NCBI GenBank assembly: GCA_031213475.1
Contig: JARUPZ010000019.1
Coordinates: forward strand, 1,910,940 to 1,974,939
Source of the DNA: Nereocystis luetkeana
Lineage: Eukaryota; Sar; Phaeophyceae; Laminariales; Laminariaceae
DNA length: 64,000 bases
Direction: 5' to 3'
Made by a program: the position numbers and the translations under genes. The notes beneath the pieces were generated by a model, which saw only the letters and a program-made list of their open reading frames with translations, was not told the DNA's origin and ran no database searches. Position 1 is the first letter of the stretch; the number at the start of each line of letters is the position of its first letter. Below, piece after piece: positions 29,310 through 42,178 of this stretch.

Positions 29310-32300
29310 GGCTTGGCCATTGGGTCCGGGGAGGAGAATAAGAAGAAGAAGAAGAAGAAGAAGAGGAAGGAGGAGGAGGAGAAAGAAGCTTCAGAAAAAA
29401 AGACGCCCTCCAAGCTCATGGTCGGCGAAGGTGTCGCAACTTCGAAAAAAAGTACGAGCACGACTGGGCGAAAATATGGTAAACGTAGCGGGAGCAGCAG
29501 CAGCAGCAGCAGCAGCGGTTGTTGTGTCGACGCTGCTTTTGCTCGTCGTAATGATGATGGTGCAGATCCCGGCGATCAGAAGAAAGAAACCGGTGGTACG
29601 TATGGGGGGGTGGGCAAGGCCACGGGCCGACGAAAGTCTGCGCGGCATGGGCGATCGAGGGTTAAGGCAATAGGAACAGGAAGAGGTTCAGTGGCTCCGG
29701 TTGTTCCTGTGATCTCGCGAGCGGCGTTGGCAGCGGGGGGTGGGGGGGTACTCGGGGATGAAAAAATGCGTGTACGACAGGACGCGGCCCACTCGGAGTT
29801 GCCTTTTTCACAACAACGAAAGTCAGGCGACTCACACACTAAAGGCGACAGAGATGGTGGCGAGTTGCCGCCACCGTCCGAGCTGGATCTTACGCCGGCA
29901 GTTGCTGCCGCTAAACACCACCAGAGCGGTGCTGAGGATACTCGCAGCAGCACCAGCAGCATTTGCACCACCGGCAGTGATAACCCGCGGACTTCGTCGA
30001 CCAGTTCTCCTTCAACAACATCATCCTGTTCCGCGACGCCAGAGACCGAGGAAAAAACACAATCGCACGCAACTTCTTCCCGTTCGTCCATCAGCACCCA
30101 ACAACATTATCAAACCCGAGGAGCCACTTCTTCTGTTGTTGACAAGTCCTCGCCCTTGCCTGCCTCGAAAGAGGTGCCACCGGTAGATGGGCGACGCCCC
30201 GAAAGACGGAACAAGCGCAGCCGCCCTTCCGGCCCTTTGCCGGCGAGCCACGGAGGCGGCGAGGGGAGTGACGCGCCAACGCAGGGTAAAAGCGGCGCCA
30301 TCATCATCATGCCTGCTGGGGAGATTGCAAAAGAAACGAGTTCACTTTCTTGCCCCATCGAGGGGTCGTGTTCGGCGCGAGATGACGTGCGGGGAATTCG
30401 CGCGGTGACGACGAGCCACGACGACCACGTGGCGGTATCGGACAGATCCCATGGTTCGCCTGCTGATGCTGAACCTTTACCCCTTAGTGGCTTTATTAGT
30501 CGTGAGGAGACGGAGGCGGGAGTTCCTGGCGGGGTTCTTCGTGAGTCGAAGGAGACAGCTGCCCAGGAATATGGCGAACTTCCAGTGAGTTTTCTCCGTC
30601 CGCCTTGCTCGTTGCTGATGGTGGTCGTCATCACATTACACGTGGGCACTCGTGCTGTCGCCCTTCCTGGTAGGCACGCACTCGGTGCTATGAGTGAGAA
30701 GAGGGTGTAAAAATTGGAGCAGTTGTCCCTCCTCATAATAGCTTTTCCGAATGTGGAATTTGGAATCTGGAAAAACCCTACCAGGTATTATTTATTAAAC
30801 GATTCGAGCTTTCCTGCCAGTTTGATACACGTGCACGCGACATCTACTCGTATGTAACGCTCCCACATTGGGCTTTGTGGGGGAAAAGTCGCATTTCATG
30901 TTGATCTTAAAATCGAGATTGCCTGATTCTATTGAGTTCTCTGAAACGGGCACACTGTGGCTGTTTGGTGTCGTTGACGGAACTCCAATATACAAACCCA
31001 CGTGTGAAACTCGAGATGCAGGCACCTGGAGCATCCACTAAACATCACCCTGAGCTGGAGGTTCATGGCGGTTCCAGCAATATTTACAAACGGAAAAAAC
31101 GCACTGAATTCGACGAGCGCCTCGAGGAAGAACAAGCATCTACACGTCCGGCCGAACCAACCGCATACGAACACCCGCAGGGGATTGTTACCGCAAAAGT
31201 TGCGCAAAGGGGCGGTTCGGTGCAACGCAACAGCAGCGTGTGGCAGGAGGCCGCTCAAGAGAGAACCACGGGCAGCACCGATACAAAGGGGAGATCGTCG
31301 CAAACGCACCGACTATCTCCGGACAAACGCTGGAATCGAAACCAGGCAGGGGGGGCAGCGAGGGCGGCGGCAGCGGCGGTCACGGTAGCAGGCCAATCGC
31401 CAGCGCTAGGCGTGAAGGTGATAGACAGGGGCACGACAAAGCATCTCGTTCTTACCGCCGCCACAGACGCCACCGGAGGGGACCCGGGCCGCGCAGGCGA
31501 TCGACCAAGGGCTGCTGCTGCAGTCCTGCTTGTCCCACGACGCGTTAGCAGCAGCCGCTCATCTTCCCAGGCTGGCGACTCCCGCCACCACGAACCTCAC
31601 CAGCCCCACCACGCGCTCGACCCGAGCGCAGAGAAACGAATGCCGGTGTTTCAAGACGACGAGCTCCGGACAGCGGCTGCATCGGTCAGAAGCGACGCCA
31701 CCGTCTCGTTGCGCGGCACCGAGAAGAAACAAGTGGCGAGTGCAAGGCGGGTCGATGTGGCGGCCGTAGGCGGGGGGGGTATTTCGCACACCCCGCCACC
31801 GAAAGGCCTGTCAGCGGAAGTGGCGGCGAAGCAATGCGCACAGTCGTGGGAACACCACCCGTTTGTCGCGGACAATTCGGGGACAAAGGCATTGCAGCCC
31901 GCGGCAGCCGCGGCTGCGTTGCCTCGATTCGCTTCGGACATGGCGCCTGTATTTTCGGTGGGCGAGCGCGTCCTGCTGCGCGAGCCACCGCCTATGCCCG
32001 AGGCTGCGCCCCCGAGCATTGATTCTCTGAATGAGGACCCGTGGGGTGCCGCCTCCTCGCCCGCCTCGCGCACGTCGTCTGACACATCGGTCTTTCTTGG
32101 AGCAGAGCTCACGGTTAAGCGCACCGCAAAATACGTGCAGCAGCAGGCGTCATTTCACGACGATGGTTCGGAAGACTTCGTCGACGACAGTTCCACCTCA
32201 TCGGCGGGAGAAAAGGCTGGCCTTGCGAGCCCACGCCGTGCGATCCCGGCTGCTGCTACTGCTGCTTCGATGTTGTCGATAGCGGCGGCGGCCGCCGCGA

Positions 32301-35300
32301 AAGATCGTACCGTTGTTGTTTCGACGCTCGGAAACGCGAGACCGCCTGATGGCTGGGTGAAGGTTGAAGAATACCGTGAAGATGTAAAACCCGCCCCGTC
32401 ACTGTCACCGTCGCGGCCGCCTCCAGCGGCGGCGGCGTCATGGGCAAGCGGCGCGCAGGAGGGTCACCGGAGCCATCGGACGGGGGTCGAGATCAAGACG
32501 AGAAGGGTTCTTACTGTTCCAGGCGCGAATGATTCGCACCCAGAGTCCCCTCGTCGTCAGGCAAAGCGCGAGGTGTCGGATGCACCCTGGGGGACACAGC
32601 ATCACCCCCCGACAGCGTCAGTAAATGACGAGGGACTGGCAAGAAACGAATATCATCAAGACCAAAACCTACTAGACATTGAGGGCGCAGCACCGCCGGA
32701 AATTCCGAGACAGCCCGGTTCCAGAGCCGGGCGGCCGGGACTTTTATCTAGGAGCATCGAGGTCTCCTCTTCGGGTGGGGGTGGCGGGTTCGGCGGGAAC
32801 CTCCACCATTTTCGGGCTAACTTTTCTCGGCACCTCCTGAGTGGGGGGCGGCCTGCTCTGTTCTTCCTGAGGCCGAACGAGAGCCTGGCCGTGACGCGCA
32901 TCGAGGGCGATGGTCGCCTCCTGGTGACCCTGAGGGAAGAGGCGGGTGCTGCTGGGCTCGTCGTCGTTGACGGTGCTGTCGTCCACGACAGCGCGGCTCA
33001 CTTTGGGAACGCCGCTATCCAGGCGAGTTCTCGCCATTTTAGTAGAGTAGTGCCAAACAACTTGGAACCGCGGAAGGACGCTCAGCACCTGAGACTGGTG
33101 AAGGAATGTGAGGGTTGAATATGATAGAGAGTGTAGGAGGTTGTAGTGTAGGCTTTATAGTGAGGTTGGGTGCAGACTACAGGGCCAAAATTCAATCAAT
33201 ACTTCCAGATCCATGAAAGCATATCAACTGCGCCAAGAGTAGAGATACGTGATGATCTGTATGGATCATCGTACGCACTTTGCCTCGACGACAGGGAGAA
33301 GACCTCGATCCCTGGCGCTGGCATCATATGTCACGAGGCGGGCAAGTTATCTGCGTGCTTAAACGTGGCACAACTGTGGCTGGAGGTTGCTACGCTGAGC
33401 GCTTCGTGGTAGCCAACGGGGTGTTATTGCCACCCCGCCCAGCATCGGAACTCTAGCGTTTCAGGAAAACTACAGCCGAGGTTAACCAGTCAAGGTTAGC
33501 ATTGCCACCAGCAGTTCACCCAGGTGTTTCCACTACTGTGACCCGTGTGTCTCGGTGATGGCCGACATAGTCTAACACGTTCCATGCCCGTCTTGTCGTG
33601 CCGTCACCGGATGCTTTCCTCAACGGTGTTGGTGCGCAGACTGATCATCGGTTCCCGTACGTCGTGGGGCATCGCTATGAGTTTCAAGTGGTGCCCGCTC
33701 AGGGCGTCCAGCTTGCCATCCACGGTGTAAACGCGCATGGGACGGCCGACTCGGGGGGGTCACAGAAATCTGCGACCTCGGTAGGCCTTGACGTGGTGTT
33801 CTCTGTGATGTCCGCGTACAGCGAGGAGGCGAAACTGTGCAAAACCGACGCACTACGGCTCTCCCTGCCGGCATTCCAAGCCCCGACGTCCTTGCCGCCG
33901 AAATCTACAACACCGACAGAGGCAGCAGGGGACACTTCAACCGCGTCATCTGCTGCGCGGGATAGTACAACGACTCTCCGGCGCCCCTCTCAAGACCCCT
34001 GCAGGCCAGACTGTCAGTCGCCGCCTTCGGCCAGAGTTTCTGCGGCACTCACGGGCCCTTGCGTCATACATCCGCCCGCGAGCACAGAACCCACCGATTC
34101 AGCGACCCAGCTATCGTCCATGACGCCGACACCAGTGGGGTCAGAGATCGCAGTGGTGTCAAAATCCCCAGCGCGAAGTCTCCCCAGCAAAACGACGGCA
34201 AGAGCCGGTAGTGGCAGCGCCGAGGATACTGCGCGAGGAAGACCCTCACGAAAGGCAATACCTCCCGACGATAAGGACGGAGATAATTACTCGACAACGA
34301 TGGCCGCGGCCGGCCAGAGTCGGTTCGGAGCAGTCGGGGTCGACAACGAGCACAGAAACAAGCAGGAGCTGGACACGACTACGAGGGGACGCGATAGCCG
34401 ATATCGTCGAACGCCTGTCGCCGCAGAGTCGGGAAGAAGCGCCGCAGAGGCGAACGGGAACGTCGAAGAAATATGGCAAAGAACTGTTGGTAGTGAACGC
34501 CACCCAAAAGTAAAGCTTGCCGCAAACGTCGCGGATCGTTGCGCTCCGCGGAGCAACACTCAAACAGCGAGCCCGCCGGTCGATTACCGACGCCGATATA
34601 AGGCAGTGCCGGAGACAACGGGGGATCACCCCGCGGAACGGCTCAGATGGGACCCTGCCTGGGAGCGCCAGCCTCCCTCTCCCACAGCGCCGGTACCGAG
34701 CCAAAGCTCGCTTCCTTATATCAGGCAGCAGGCCGGCGCACGGTCAGCGTTTGGAGGACATGACTCGGGGGATAACCGTGCGCCGCGGGACGTCATCGTG
34801 AGAGACCGCCTCGGCTATCGCTCTCCTCTGCATGACCCGCAACCAGCCCACAGAAAGCGACACACGGCGGGTGCGGAGGCCGGTGAGGCAACGCCGCGTT
34901 ACCACCGCCCCAGAATCACTGACGAAGCACATCACGACACCACGGCAACGGCAACGGTGGCGGCGGCGGCGCTGTACGGCGACCACTCGCACCGCGAGGA
35001 GGCGCACTCCCCGACCCTCCCCCCCAACAGGAGACACTTCGATGGTGATGAAAGGCGAGCGGTGCTGTCGCCGTCGCCGCAAGGCAGCAGCAGGGACAGG
35101 GAAGACGGCCGCTGCGGCGCAACTCCCGAGAGAAAGTCGAGCCACCGGTTGCGGCAGCCCTCTGCCGAAGGGAGCCACAACCTCGAGCCGGACTGGGGTC
35201 CGAGCGGCACGCGCCGGCCGGGACGGAGATACGACAGAAGGGCAAGCGAGGGGGAAGACCCGAGAGTGGACCGGCGGGGGTGGAGGGAGGACGAAACTTC

Positions 35301-36489
35301 AAACTTGACGACGACGGGAAACACGCACGAGCTTAGAAGGAACGCCCCGCGCGATTTTGTCGCTGTCGACCGAAGCCAGTGGACTCAAAGAAGAAGTCCC
35401 GAAAAGGGCCCTAGACTCTATGAGTACCAGGCCCACGACGACCGCAGGGCACCAGCTCCTTTGTACGAGAGTACCCTTCGAGGCGACGCCGGTCTGCCGC
35501 CGGGAGCGTCGCGCTGGGAGAACGGAGCCCCGCGCGATCCGTGGCGGGCGGCACGGAGCGCCAAGGGCAGGGGCGAACACGCGATGGGGTATACGGAGGA
35601 GGCGTTCGAAGGGGGGGGGCGAGGCTACCCGCATCGGACCGGGCGGGCTCTGGAGGATTCCCAAGTGCAGCGAGGCGGAGATGAAGCGCGATACGGTAGA
35701 GAACCGGTGAGCGTTACGCGCGGCCTAAACTAGTAAAAACCGTGGCCGAACTGTCTGGCCCTACAGAGATCTTGGTCGTGTACAAGGGAAACAACAGTCA
35801 GCTGTACACCTGTCAGAAATATGTGATGGTAGGGTTGGTTGCAGATATTAGTGCTTACATGTACTCGTCCCTGGAAAAAAATGGGGATTTATTTTAGTAC
35901 GGCGAAGTGACGAGGCGGTGGGTTAGTGTACTTGCGATCACGTGATCTATTCCGATGGGATAAGCGAAGCGTACGACAAGACGAGGACTTTCTACTCCAA
36001 ACTACGGTGTTGCGTAATTCGCATGCTCGCCTGCTTTGTCGGCTTTCATTTGGCCGAATGTCGTTCAGCTGAAAAGCGATCAGTGCCGTGTCGAGAGAAA
36101 GCATCGTCGGGCACTTATGTATACTAGTATATACCTGGTATACAAATCAGTCTGTGCGAGTACGTTCCTTGCTGCAAACCCTCCCCCCACAACTATCAGG
36201 GAGGCTTCGGCACCACGCGGTTTAGTCATCGTGCTCTGTTATCAATAGGCGCACCGCACAGCCCTTCTTCTGGGCGAAGCTAAACTTTTCCCTCTCAGGC
36301 TCGGTTCTTGCTTTTATACGAAGTATTGCCTCACTTTCCTTACGTGCCCTGAAAATAGCATTAACCGTACCCCTGCCACCGGGCACCCCGCATATCGCGT
36401 CGCCACGCCCACCCCGTACTTTGCTGTTTTTTGTTGTCACGATTTTCTCGTGTGATATTTATAAGATGGGAAGAAAACGAGTGCAAAGA

Positions 36490-36524
<35 letters not shown>

Positions 36525-36696
36525 CGCTGTGCACCGCACCGGTGCAACCGAGCTTCCGGCCTACCGAAAGCTGAGGCACGATGCGGGAAGCCACGCGGCG
36601 CAGGTCAACGTTCACGGTGGTGGTGGTGGTGGTGGTGGTGGTGGTGGTGGTGGATCGTCTAACCGGACGCCTCCTCCACGGTGGAACAAGTTCTGA
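29274..36696 (+). CDS. Giant disordered protein, about 1,870 aa, unknown function
   Basis: Exons 29274-30584, 31022-33022, 33640-35705 and 36466-36696 join at three phase-0 junctions. The first starts at ATG 29274 (GCCATGCC) with a Lys/Glu-rich tract and a Ser run. The second is Ala/Pro/Ser-rich and ends in a more ordered stretch (FFLRPNESLAVTRIEGDGRL to HFGNAAIQ). The third opens with TDHRFPYVVGHRYEFQVVPA, probably the same folded domain, then becomes Arg/Asp/Tyr-rich. The last exon has a Gln run, a Gly run and stops after PPPRWNKF. Intron 2 would use a GC donor (CAG/GCGAGT). I recognise no family; the composition suggests an RNA-binding or condensate-type nuclear protein (inference). The start is uncertain: acceptor 29394 is also in phase with the upstream exon ending 28273, so fusion to the NYN gene is possible. 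Confidence 0.58.
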
Positions 36697-37871
36697 GGTT
36701 TTTAAGACTTACGAATTGTTTCCGCCAGCTCGAAAAGGGCTATTGGTATATATTTATATACCGGGTATATATTTGCACCTTTTGGGGTGGCAGTATGTGT
36801 TGTTTGACCCCTTTGGGGGGGGTCAAAAAATGGCTTAGAACTCCTGTGGAGTAATGTTTGCAGGCTAGCCACAAGGGTCAAGAACCGTGGATAGAGGGAG
36901 GCGTTCTTTGGATGTACCATACGATATGTGTGCAATGCTTTCGCCGCCGAATAGAAATACATAGCCCTCGCGTCATGTTCGGTAGCTTTGAACCAGCCGT
37001 GCTTTGCGCTGATCGGTGGTCTGAGAATCAAAGCAGCATAGAACTGACGCACCAACCAGCAATAATCAATACGAACATATACTTCGAAGGATCGACATAC
37101 TGCAGGTAATTGTGGTGAAGTTAATGTATCGCCACACCGCAGGTGCATGTAGTGAGTTGATCAGTAGTCGGGGACGTTTCTGCTTGCCGGCGAGAGCGGC
37201 TACAAGCAGTTCATTTCCGTTGCTGACTTGACGCCGAGTGATACTTGCTACCATGCACCTGGTACCTTTTGTCCGTAAAAACCATCAGATGGTGACTAGC
37301 TGAAGGCTTCTCAGGCAGTTCGCCCTCAATAAAGAAACACCGCACAAGAGGGACCAATGTCATAAGCAAAAGTACCTGTGACGGGTGGCACGACGACACA
37401 CACGCCGCAAGGAGGCAAGCTCTGCTGTATGCGTTACGTGGTACGTACACGAGCAGTCCACTCGAGAGCCCAGATAGCTTACGGTGACGGAGCGACTTCT
37501 TGATGGTGTTGCCCACAGCGGCAAGACAGATGACAGTTCGTATGAACATATGTGTGTATTGTTTCATTATCAAAGGCGATAAAACAGGCACCCTTCCTTT
37601 GTTTAGTACTTGGCATTTGGTAGTGATTCTAGGGCCGGTGAACCTAGGTGAATCAGTGAGAACGCCTTCCGTTGGCCGTTGGCGCTGGGAGTCTTTCTGG
37701 GGTTCGTCAGAACACCAATCAGTCGTCGATGACAGGTTGAAACTACAGGAGGGTCAGGTTTTGCGCGTTGTACCTAATCAACCAGCAGATTGTTGTTTGT
37801 CGAGTCGATTCACGTTGTCATCAATGCTGCAACCACACAACTACTGTTAGGTATCCAACACCTGCCGATAA

Positions 37872-37935
37872 TATGGTCATACGACGACGGCCATGCATGA
37901 CAATGAGTACCCCCCCCCCCCCCCCCCCCCCCCCA
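37872..37935 (+). mobile_element. SINE-like 3' stub with poly(C) tail
   Basis: ATGGTCATACGACGACGGCC, CATGCATGACAATGAGTA, then a run of more than 20 C. It shows the ATGAGTA-poly(C) junction cleanly. Confidence 0.55.
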
Positions 37936-38529
37936 GGGGTCTTTTCATCGTCTTCTGTCCGGCTTATCCGTAGCTCCAATGTGGGATTGACCTCGTCGGG
38001 ATGCGGTTGGAAGACTACTACTACCGTTACTGCCTCTACCACGACTAAATACTACCAATACTACTGATGCAGTTACCACTACCACCACGAACTCTCCCAC
38101 TACCACGACCATTGTCACCCCCACTACTACTAATTCTGCCACTACTACTGCCACGATCACTACCACTACCTATTCCACGAGTACTACTGCACTGCTACAA
38201 CTGCTACTACACTGGTGTGGCTTTGCAACTTTGACGCGACCCGACACACAATATCTAGGCCCCGCATCGAAAGCATCTCCCTCCATGGTTCAGACGGCCT
38301 CTGTGCCTGCCCCCCAACCTCCACTGCCGTGGGCATCAGCACACACGGCCGCCACAGAGGTGGTGATGATGTTGTAAACTGAATCCCCGTAGAACTATTT
38401 GAGTGGGAGTGGCAACAATACCCCACGGGTCGCCATTCGCGGGGTGTCTCCCGCTTCAAGCTCCACAGCTTAGTGATCGCCAGGGAGCAAGAAGGAGGCG
38501 GGGGGGGAGCAAGAAGGAAGCGGGGGGGG

Positions 38530-38685
38530 AAGCAAGAAGGAGGCGGGGGGCGGGGGGGGGGGGAGGGAGCGGGGGATCTACTCGATATCACGCATGACCG
38601 CAGTCGTATGGCCATAGACCCTCGCATCTTTGCAATCCCGGGATGGAACACGTCGGGTTTTCACCGACCAGACAGACGAGGGGGG
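38530..38685 (-). mobile_element. SINE-like copy, 5'-truncated
   Basis: A G-rich run, ATCTACTCGATATCACGCAT and the body as far as the CACCGACCAGACAGAC segment. It heads the stack of tails at 38.5-38.9 kb. Confidence 0.55.
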
Positions 38686-38699
38686 AGAGTACCCGGGGG

Positions 38700-38803
38700 G
38701 GGGGGGGGGGGAGGGGGGGGGGGGAGGGGGGGGGGGTACTCATTTGTTGCTTGCCTTAGTCATTTTACCATTGACCACGCATCCCTTTCGAGACGGAGGG
38801 GGG
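38700..38803 (-). mobile_element. LINE 3' stub with poly(C) tail
   Basis: About 65 bp (TACTCATTTGTTGCTTGCCT onward) matches the last codons and tail of the LINE at 2288-2350. It abuts a long G run (C on the minus strand). It is severely 5'-truncated. Confidence 0.55.
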
Positions 38804-38850
38804 GGGGGGTATTCATTCGTTGCTCGCCTTAGTCATTTGGTGACTGAGGG
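38799..38850 (-). mobile_element. Second LINE 3' stub
   Basis: TATTCATTCGTTGCTCGCCT after a G run repeats the LINE terminus again, shorter and more diverged. It is stacked directly behind the stub at 38700. Confidence 0.5.
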
Positions 38851-38871
38851 GGGGGGGAGAGGGCAGAGGAG

Positions 38872-39402
38872 GGGGGGGCACTCGATAGGAACGATGTACT
38901 CGATATCATGCATGGCCGTAGTCGTATGACCATGGACCCTCGGATCCCTGCATGCCGAGACAGAGAATGTCGGGTTTTCACCGACCAGGCAGACATTGCT
39001 TGCACCAAGAACGAAGCGCTGTGAGGTGTCCGGCAAGTCGCATGAAGGGTGAGCTACATCCTACAACGAACCGCTTGTGAGGCAGACTTGCATATGGATG
39101 ACAGCTTCAACGAGTTAATTTAATTTTCGGTGCAGCCACTTCCAGAGACAGCAATGGGAATACTATGCAACTGCCTCTTGGGTGCCTTACCATGAACACT
39201 ACGTGATGCGATCATTCGCACTTGTGCGGAGTACAGGTTATTTACCCCGTAACAAATGATCTGACTCGACCACCAGCTGTGACCGACCGCCAGAAACAAA
39301 AAACCGGTACTCTGGTTATCTAGCTCACGTAGTGAGCGGTGTGTTTTACAGTGTCGTTGCCAACCGACGCCAACCCAACCTATACCCTGGTATATAATAG
39401 CG
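38872..39402 (-). mobile_element. SINE-like retroposon, full length
   Basis: It is the reverse complement of the copies at 5981 and 21146. The plus strand shows a G run, CACTCGATAGGAACGATGTA, the full body and the 5' end at CCAACCCAACCTATA (about 39384). Confidence 0.65.
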
Positions 39403-39447
39403 TGCCATCTCGCCCTTCAGTTACTTTCGGGTTTTCACCGACCAGGC

Positions 39448-39715
39448 AGACAGGGGGGGAGGGTACTGGAGATGTACTCGATAGGAGAAACGTACTCGAT
39501 CTCATGCATGGCCTTAGTCGTATGACCATAGACCCTCGCATCCCTACAATGCCGGGACGGAGCACGTCGGGTTTTCACCGCCCAGGCAATTGTTGCTTGC
39601 ATCAAGCGCGAAGCGCCGAGACGTGTTCGGCAATTGGCATAAAGGGCGAGCTGTATCCTACTAAGAACCGCTCGTGGGGCGGACTTGCACATGGATGACA
39701 GCTTCATTGAATCGG
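39448..39715 (-). mobile_element. SINE-like copy, 5'-truncated
   Basis: G run, GATGTACTCGATAGGAGAAA, then the body as far as GGATGACAGCTTCATTGA. A short duplicated piece of body (GGGTTTTCACCGACCAGGCA) sits just before it at 39430. Confidence 0.55.
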
Positions 39716-40196
39716 TTCTATTTTCCCGGGGTATGCTGCTTTAGGTTGTTTCAGGATGGGGGGGTGGGGAGTGCAGGGGGGGGGGGGGGGGGAGGAATAG
39801 AGGTGGCGATGGGGGTGGGGGAATGGGAGTGGGAGTGGGGGCGGGGGGGGCGAGGGGGGGGGGGGGGGGGGGATAAGTGGGGGTAGGGGGGCGGTAGGGG
39901 TGGGGGGAGTGGGGGCGGGGGTATGAGGGGGGGATGCACCCACAGAGCGAGCGGCAGAAGTTACGTACCAGGTATTTGACAACGAGCCAACTTGGAGCTA
40001 TATCGCCCTGTGGTAAGAGGCGGACACAATCAAGACATACAAGTATGAATTTACTGCGGTGTTTATGTAGCCTTTCTGATTAATCAACATATATATACAC
40101 ACATATATATATATATATGATCCTACTCCCCTCCGTTGGCAAGCCCTCGTTCCCTCGGCAAACTCTCGTCGATTTCCCACCCCCATGTCATCGGCA

Positions 40197-40253
<57 letters not shown>

Positions 40254-40372
40254 GCTGTTGTTGTTGTTGTTGTTTTTGTTGTTGTTGTTGTTGTTGCTGC
40301 TGCTGTTGTTATTGTTGTTGTTGTTTTTGTTGTTGTTGTTGTTGTTTGTGGCGGTGGTGGTGGTGGCGGCGG
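40197..40372 (+). repeat. TTG/GTG triplet microsatellite
   Basis: About 50 TTG triplets with a few GTT, TTT and CTG interruptions, ending in GGTGG units. The long Leu, Val and Cys runs it encodes in every frame are artefacts. Confidence 0.9.
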
Positions 40373-41227
40373 TGTGGTTCTTGTGACACTTTTTTTGCTC
40401 TCTTGCGTTTGCTTGGTGATATGGTGATATCCTATTCGTCACAAAGCTTCGTACATACTTCATAAATATTCATGCATGCATGGCATCTTTTCCATTTATT
40501 TCTATTGCGCCGCAGGTGATACATTACATGTATGTATATGATACCTGACGGGTAGCAAGTTTATTGCGTGTCCCCTCGTCGCTCGCCCCCTCTCTTTCCG
40601 GCCGGCTCATCTTCCCTCTCGTTGTTATGCCTACCAGGGTACCAGGTACCAGGTATCACGTACTTTTGTATCCCGTATTGTTTTATGTTTCCGATCCGGA
40701 CAATCAACGTGGAGCGTGTGCCAATCGGTAAAAAAGACGACGAAACAAAAAAAAGAATTTAATTGTTTCGCTAATAATAAGCCATCTGGCACAATTAATT
40801 GCGCCGCAGGTGCGTACGTACATAGATACATACACACCGGTAGGGTGCAAGGTCTTACGTGTCACCCCGCCTAGCCGCACCCTCACGGCTCTCTCATGTT
40901 TCAGTCTGGAGTCTGGACACACACCAATATGAATCGAGTGAATCGAGCGGAGCGAAGCGAGAGTACTCTTAACTCTTGGTGCGTGCGTCAGTTGGCTTGG
41001 CTTTCGCCTTCTCTGGCAGTAGTTGACGATGTTGCAGCGCATGTTTCAGCCCGATGTGAATCGGGTACACATGCCTAGACTGTACAATTATTACCCTATA
41101 ATAGGACGTACAGTTTTTCCCCCCTCTTTTCTGTATTATTAGTGCGTCTTGCCGCACCCGACCATGATGTGCCGCGCATACTAACTTGAGCTTCACAACG
41201 TCCACCCCTCATGGGCATTCAAAGAAG

Positions 41228-41284
41228 GGGGGAAGGGAAGAAAGGAAGGAAGGAAGGAAGGAAGGAAGGAAGGAAGGAAGGAAA
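41228..41284 (+). repeat. GGAA tetranucleotide microsatellite
   Basis: About twelve AAGG units. Confidence 0.85.
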
Positions 41285-41424
41285 GGACAAAAGCAATGGA
41301 ATAAAAAATAAAAATTGATGCCAGGCGTCGCGCACCCACATACATACCTGGTAACTCTTTTTTCCCCTCGTTATTTTTTTCCTCTTTGTCCTCCCTTGAA
41401 ACTAAAAGGCAACGACAAGTGGAG

Positions 41425-42178
41425 TCAGTAGGTCGATGTTCAAGCCGGAAAGTAAGCGCAGTAGGAGCCGAATGGATCTACTCGTAGACGTGTCCAATAG
41501 GTTTCCTTGCGTAGGCTGATGCTAGGCTGGAAGCACAGTGGGTGCCACACGGAGGTAGATACCAGGTATACCATTGACTTTCTTGTCCAAAAAAAGGTTT
41601 CCTTGGGCAGGCTGGTGTAGGACTGCAAGCACAGCAGTGAGTGGGTACCGAATGGAGCTACTACTGCTGCACTATGTATTAATAGCCTTCCCCGAGTGGT
41701 GAGGTTGGTGTCAAGCCGGAAATGCAGTAGTAGGTGCCAAGTAGAGCTACCGAGTACACACAGACTACCGTCGTTGTAGCAGCAGACAGACTATCGCAGT
41801 AGTAGCAGTGAGTGGGTCCTACCACAACAAGGTAGGCGGTTAGAATAAGGTGGCCGACTCGAAACAAGGCGGTTGAAATCGGTTGTTCGCCTCGACGGTA
41901 ACTCTGAACACAACCGCCCGGACCCTCGACGGATAGGGCGGCCTCTCGGCAGAAGATAAACAGAGAGGCCAAGATTGCCTCGCACTACTGCTGCTGCTGT
42001 ACGGCCTTACAGACATACTTCGTATATAGACCCCACTACCGTAATGAACATGTTCAATAGGCTTCCCTCGTTTGATTCTCTATGGACTTTCAGAAGGGTC
42101 GAAGGAGGGCAACAGCTAGAGTAGGTTGATGCCAAGCCCGCAAGTACAACCCGCACCGAGTGGAGCTACAGTAGGCTA
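41425..42178 (+). repeat. Degenerate 50-60-bp repeat, about five units
   Basis: Units near 41425, 41510, 41607, 41700 and 42120 share TAGGCTGATG...AAGCCGGAAGTACAG...GTGCCGAGTGGAGCTAC. Spacing is irregular (85 to 420 bp). No reading frame is shared. Confidence 0.5.

Noticed and set aside
33170..33412. Frame of 80 codons between exons 2 and 3 of the giant-protein gene
   Set aside because: It begins at a non-ATG codon and lies inside the intron that joins cleanly in phase. No acceptor/donor pair includes it in frame.
40117..40465. Long open frames of pure Leu, Val, Cys or Asn
   Set aside because: These are translations of a TTG triplet microsatellite, open in all frames, with no non-repeat protein sequence.
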